Origin: Micavibrio aeruginosavorus
GTDB taxonomy: Bacteria; Pseudomonadota; Alphaproteobacteria; Micavibrionales; Micavibrionaceae
Assembly (NCBI GenBank): GCA_003241285.1
Contig: QFOT01000038.1
Location: 1 to 15,535, forward strand
Length of the DNA stretch: 15,535 nucleotides
Direction: 5' to 3'
The notes under the pieces are model-generated. The model was not told where the DNA came from. It saw nothing but the letters and a program-made list of their open reading frames with translations, and made no database searches. Position numbers and translations under genes: made by a program. This document shows positions 12,524 to 15,535 of this stretch, one piece after another (the first letter of the stretch is position 1; every line of letters starts with the position of its first letter).

Positions 12524-14206
12524 ATGGCCAGCGTTACTCTCCTTCATATTATCGGCGGTGTCTGCCTTTTGCTTTTCGGTCTTCGTCTGGTCCGGAACGG
12601 CGTGACGCGCGCCTTCGGGGTGGAGCTGCGCCGGGCGATTTCCATCAGTACCAAAAACCGTGTATCGGCCTTTTTTGCCGGTATCGGCGTCACCACGCTT
12701 TTGCAAAGCTCGACGGCGACGACGATGATTATCGCAAGCTTTGCCGGGCAGGGGCTGATCGGCGCGACTGCCGGACTGGCCGTTGTTCTGGGCGCGGATG
12801 TCGGAACGACGATTGTCGCGCAGGTGTTGACCTTCGATCTGTCATGGCTGTCATCTGCCATGCTGATCGTCGGCTATTTCTTTTATACCGGGAAAAACCA
12901 GTCGGGGCCTATGCGTCAGGTCGGACGTATCCTTGTCGGCCTCGGGCTTATGATGCTGGCGCTGGCTCTTATCAAAGGTGCGGCAGCTCCTCTTAAAACA
13001 TCCGAAACATTGCCGCTTATCCTTAAGCCTTTATCAAGCGATCCGCTTCTCGCGGTTATCGTCGGCGCGCTTTTGACATGGTTGTTTCATTCGTCGCTGG
13101 CGATCGTGCTTCTTTTGATGTCGATGGTGCATACGGACCTGATCTCGGTCGAGCTGGCGATCATCATGGTGCTCGGCGCCAATATAGGTAACACAATCGC
13201 GCCCTTGATGTCGGCGCTGAAAGATCCGCCTGAGGCGGCGCGGATTCCCTGCGGTAACCTGATCATGCGGCTTATCGCCGTTCTGGTCAGTCTTTGCTTC
13301 GTCAGCTATATACCCGATCTTCTGGATAAGTATAAATTAACCGATGCCCGCACGGTGGTGAACTTCCATATGGCGTTCAATATCGCGCTGGCGATCATCT
13401 TCCTGCCGCTACTCGACATCATCGCAAAACTGGTGACGATTGCCATTCCGAAAAAGGAAGTGCGCGACAATCTTTCGACGCCTCAATATCTGGATGAAAA
13501 AGTCATTGAAACGCCTATGGTGGCGCTGACCAACGCGGCGCGGGAATCCCTGCGCATGGCAGATCTGCTGGACCAGATGTTCAATCAGACATGGAACGCG
13601 TTTCAGAAAAAAGATGTCGGCCTGATCGAGCGGGCGCGGGCAACTGATATCGCCATCGATACGCTATACAAAGCGATTAAGAATTATCTGGTGCGCCTGA
13701 GTTCCGAAGCGATGAATACGGTCGAAGCCAAACGCCATTTCCAGATTTTGACTTTTGCCACAAATCTGGAGCATGTCGGCGATATCCTTGATAAAAGCAT
13801 GCTGGCAATGGCGGATAAAAAAGCCAAAGACGGCAAGAATTTTTCTTCGCAAGGTTTGATCGAGCTCAATAATCTATTCCGCCTCGTACTGGAAAGCATG
13901 CGTCTTGCGCAAACCGTCTTTATATCGGGCGATGCAAAACTCGCGCGGCAACTGGTCGAAGACAAGGCTTTGATCAAGCAGGCTGAAATGCAGGCGTCTA
14001 TCAATCACATGGGAAGGATGCAGCAGGGAATACCCGAAACGCTGGCGACATCCGATCTTCACATGGATATTATCCGCGACCTTCGCCGTATCAACTCCTT
14101 GATGGCGGCTATCGCTTACCCTATCTTAGAAGAAGCTGGAGAATTAAAGCCAAGGTTATCTCCGGCAACCACAGAGGGTATTACGGATGCAAAAACAAGC
14201 TCATGA
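12524..14206 (+). CDS. Na+/phosphate cotransporter family protein with PhoU-like domain
   Basis: This 560-residue inner-membrane protein belongs to the NptA/PNaS family. The N-terminal half has two inverted Na/Pi repeats. Repeat 1 contains the signature TTLLQSSTATTM (58-68, QSS at 61-63) and GADVGTT (90-96). Repeat 2 contains TWLFHSSLAIVLL (185-197) and GANIGNT (218-224). In repeat 2 the usual QSS glutamine is histidine (H189). I recall a similar HSS in other alphaproteobacterial members, so this may mark a subfamily. Around 8 or 9 membrane helices end near residue 308. Residues about 325-545 form a helical PhoU-like cytosolic domain, as in many bacterial members. The likely role is sodium-coupled phosphate transport or phosphate homeostasis; the transported ion is inferred from the family. 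No clear ribosome site precedes the ATG. The 3' end overlaps the next gene by 20 bases. Confidence 0.9.
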   Translation: MASVTLLHIIGGVCLLLFGLRLVRNGVTRAFGVELRRAISISTKNRVSAFFAGIGVTTLLQSSTATTMIIASFAGQGLIGATAGLAVVLGADVGTTIVAQVLTFDLSWLSSAMLIVGYFFYTGKNQSGPMRQVGRILVGLGLMMLALALIKGAAAPLKTSETLPLILKPLSSDPLLAVIVGALLTWLFHSSLAIVLLLMSMVHTDLISVELAIIMVLGANIGNTIAPLMSALKDPPEAARIPCGNLIMRLIAVLVSLCFVSYIPDLLDKYKLTDARTVVNFHMAFNIALAIIFLPLLDIIAKLVTIAIPKKEVRDNLSTPQYLDEKVIETPMVALTNAARESLRMADLLDQMFNQTWNAFQKKDVGLIERARATDIAIDTLYKAIKNYLVRLSSEAMNTVEAKRHFQILTFATNLEHVGDILDKSMLAMADKKAKDGKNFSSQGLIELNNLFRLVLESMRLAQTVFISGDAKLARQLVEDKALIKQAEMQASINHMGRMQQGIPETLATSDLHMDIIRDLRRINSLMAAIAYPILEEAGELKPRLSPATTEGITDAKTSS

Positions 14207-15535
14207 TCTTCTCCATAAACTGGGTGTTGAATTATACCGTGTAAGCGGCGGCAGCCTGATCGTGCGCTCGCCGATCGATGGCTCGGAGATCGGCGCCTTG
14301 ACTCCCGATACGCTTGAAGAAACCGACACGGCTGTCCGGAAATCGGTTGCCGCTTTCGAAGAGTGGCGTCAGGTGCCCGCGCCGGTGCGCGGCGAACTCG
14401 TGCGTCTTTATGGCGAGGAGCTTCGCAAAGTTAAGGCCGATCTGGGTAAACTCGTATCCATCGAAGCCGGGAAGATCCTTTCTGAAGGTCTAGGTGAAGT
14501 GCAGGAGATGATCGATATCTGTGATTTCGCCGTAGGTCTTTCGCGCCAGCTTTACGGTTTGACAATTGCCTCGGAGCGTCCGGGGCATCATATGCGCGAG
14601 ATGTGGCATCCGCTCGGTCCCGTCGCCGTCATCTCTGCTTTTAATTTTCCGGTCGCGGTTTGGTGCTGGAACAGCGCACTGGCCTTTATCTGCGGCGATA
14701 GCGTGATCTGGAAGCCGTCGGAAAAAACACCGCTTACGGCGCTGGCTTGTCAGGCTTTATTTATCAGGGCGCAGCAAATATTCCGCTCCCGCGGCAACAA
14801 AACCCCTGAAAGTTTAAGTCAGGTTTTGATTGGCGAGCGTGATATCGGTGAAGCACTGGCGGCACATCACGCCATTCCTCTGGTCAGCGCTACGGGCAGT
14901 ACGCGGATGGGGAAGGCGGTTGGCGAAACTGTCGGCAAGCGTCTTGGTAAATCCTTACTTGAACTTGGCGGTAACAACGCGATGATCGTTGCGCCATCGG
15001 CTGATTTAGACATGGCCGTGCGTGCGATATTATTCGGCGCTGTTGGAACGGCAGGGCAACGCTGCACAACGCTGCGCCGTTTGATCGTGCATGAGAGCGT
15101 GGCGAAGAAGCTCATCTCTTCTTTGATTAAAGCCTATGAAAGTTTGCCTGTCGGCAGTCCGCTGGAGGCGGAAACGCTTGTCGGGCCATTGATCGATAAA
15201 GCCGCTTTCAATGCCATGCAGTTTGCCCTTCATCAGGCAAAGGAGCAGGGCGGCGAAATTCTTACAGGCGGCGGGCAGGTTTTAAGTGAGAGCGGCGGTT
15301 ATTACGTCCGCCCTGCTATCGTGCGCGTAAAAACGCAAAGTGAAGTTGTGAGAGCCGAAACCTTTGCGCCGATTTTATATGTGATGACATACGATAAACT
15401 GGATGACGCTATCGCTCTCCAGAACGATGTGCCTCAAGGATTATCGTCTTCCATCTTTACGCTTGATGTAAGAGAGGCTGAATTATTCCTGTCAGCGACG
15501 GGCAGCGATTGCGGAATTGCCAATGTGAATATCGG
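14187..15535 (+). CDS. ALDH7-type aldehyde dehydrogenase, C-terminus beyond window
   Basis: An open frame of 449 codons runs from the ATG at 14187 off the right edge. GAGGG about 8 bases upstream supports the start, and the family length of about 500 residues implies roughly 50 missing. The sequence fits the ALDH7 / aminoadipate-semialdehyde (piperidine-6-carboxylate) dehydrogenase group: HPLGPVAVISAFNFPVAVW (with N153), WKPSEKTPLTALA, then ATGSTRMGKAVGE, LLELGGNNAMIVAPSADLD (with E259) and AVGTAGQRCTTLRRLIVH (catalytic C293). These enzymes oxidise the semialdehyde formed in lysine breakdown to 2-aminoadipate using NAD+. The group also includes betaine- or osmotic-stress-related members, so the substrate is inferred. 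The start lies inside the last 20 bases of the cotransporter gene, which implies co-expression. All visible catalytic residues are intact. Confidence 0.93.
   Translation, partial: MQKQAHDLLHKLGVELYRVSGGSLIVRSPIDGSEIGALTPDTLEETDTAVRKSVAAFEEWRQVPAPVRGELVRLYGEELRKVKADLGKLVSIEAGKILSEGLGEVQEMIDICDFAVGLSRQLYGLTIASERPGHHMREMWHPLGPVAVISAFNFPVAVWCWNSALAFICGDSVIWKPSEKTPLTALACQALFIRAQQIFRSRGNKTPESLSQVLIGERDIGEALAAHHAIPLVSATGSTRMGKAVGETVGKRLGKSLLELGGNNAMIVAPSADLDMAVRAILFGAVGTAGQRCTTLRRLIVHESVAKKLISSLIKAYESLPVGSPLEAETLVGPLIDKAAFNAMQFALHQAKEQGGEILTGGGQVLSESGGYYVRPAIVRVKTQSEVVRAETFAPILYVMTYDKLDDAIALQNDVPQGLSSSIFTLDVREAELFLSATGSDCGIANVNI

Noticed and set aside
1..15535. Mobile elements, CRISPR arrays, tRNA or rRNA genes, defence systems
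   Set aside because: I saw no transposase or integrase motifs, terminal repeats, regularly spaced repeats or tRNA-like cloverleaf sequence. All long stretches are explained by protein genes.

Overview
The window is compact, mid-GC bacterial chromosome that looks alphaproteobacterial. The main evidence is a petABC operon with alphaproteobacterial-style sequences, a tRNA methyltransferase (trmL) on the opposite strand nearby, a MoxR/DUF58/BatA-DUF4159 set divergent from DUF1285-cca, and an ALDH7-type aldehyde dehydrogenase. A more precise placement (for example near Micavibrionales or Rhodospirillales) is only a guess. I see no tRNA, rRNA, insertion sequence, phage gene or CRISPR array. No gene-free stretch exceeds about 180 bases.

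Left part (1-3350, minus strand): three co-directional genes encode a MoxR AAA+ ATPase, a DUF58 protein and a BatA/DUF4159 membrane protein that is cut by the left edge. This resembles the MoxR/Bat chaperone-like systems of the cell envelope. Divergent from it (3406-5114, plus strand) are a DUF1285 protein and CCA-adding enzyme, joined by an ATGA overlap. The 55-base space between the two units holds a perfect palindrome.

Middle part (5116-8641, minus strand): two very small hypothetical genes, then trmL, then an 851-residue cytosolic protein I do not recognise. The large gene sits where trmL and petA are often close neighbours. It has a good sigma70-type promoter whose predicted start point falls on or next to the ATG, so its mRNA is probably leaderless.

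Right part (8819-15535, plus strand): petA (Rieske), petB (cytochrome b) and petC (cytochrome c1) form the cytochrome bc1 complex of the respiratory chain. They are followed closely by a two-helix 88-residue membrane protein and a DUF924 protein. Cytochrome b carries an unusual insertion of about 70 residues, containing two hydrophobic segments, directly after the PEWY motif of the quinol-oxidising site. Next come a Na+/phosphate cotransporter with a PhoU-like tail and, overlapping it by 20 bases, an ALDH7/aminoadipate-semialdehyde-type dehydrogenase cut by the right edge.

The best leads are the cytochrome b insertion together with the small membrane protein encoded just downstream of petC, and the orphan 851-residue gene with its leaderless promoter. 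I found no clear defence or mobile system.
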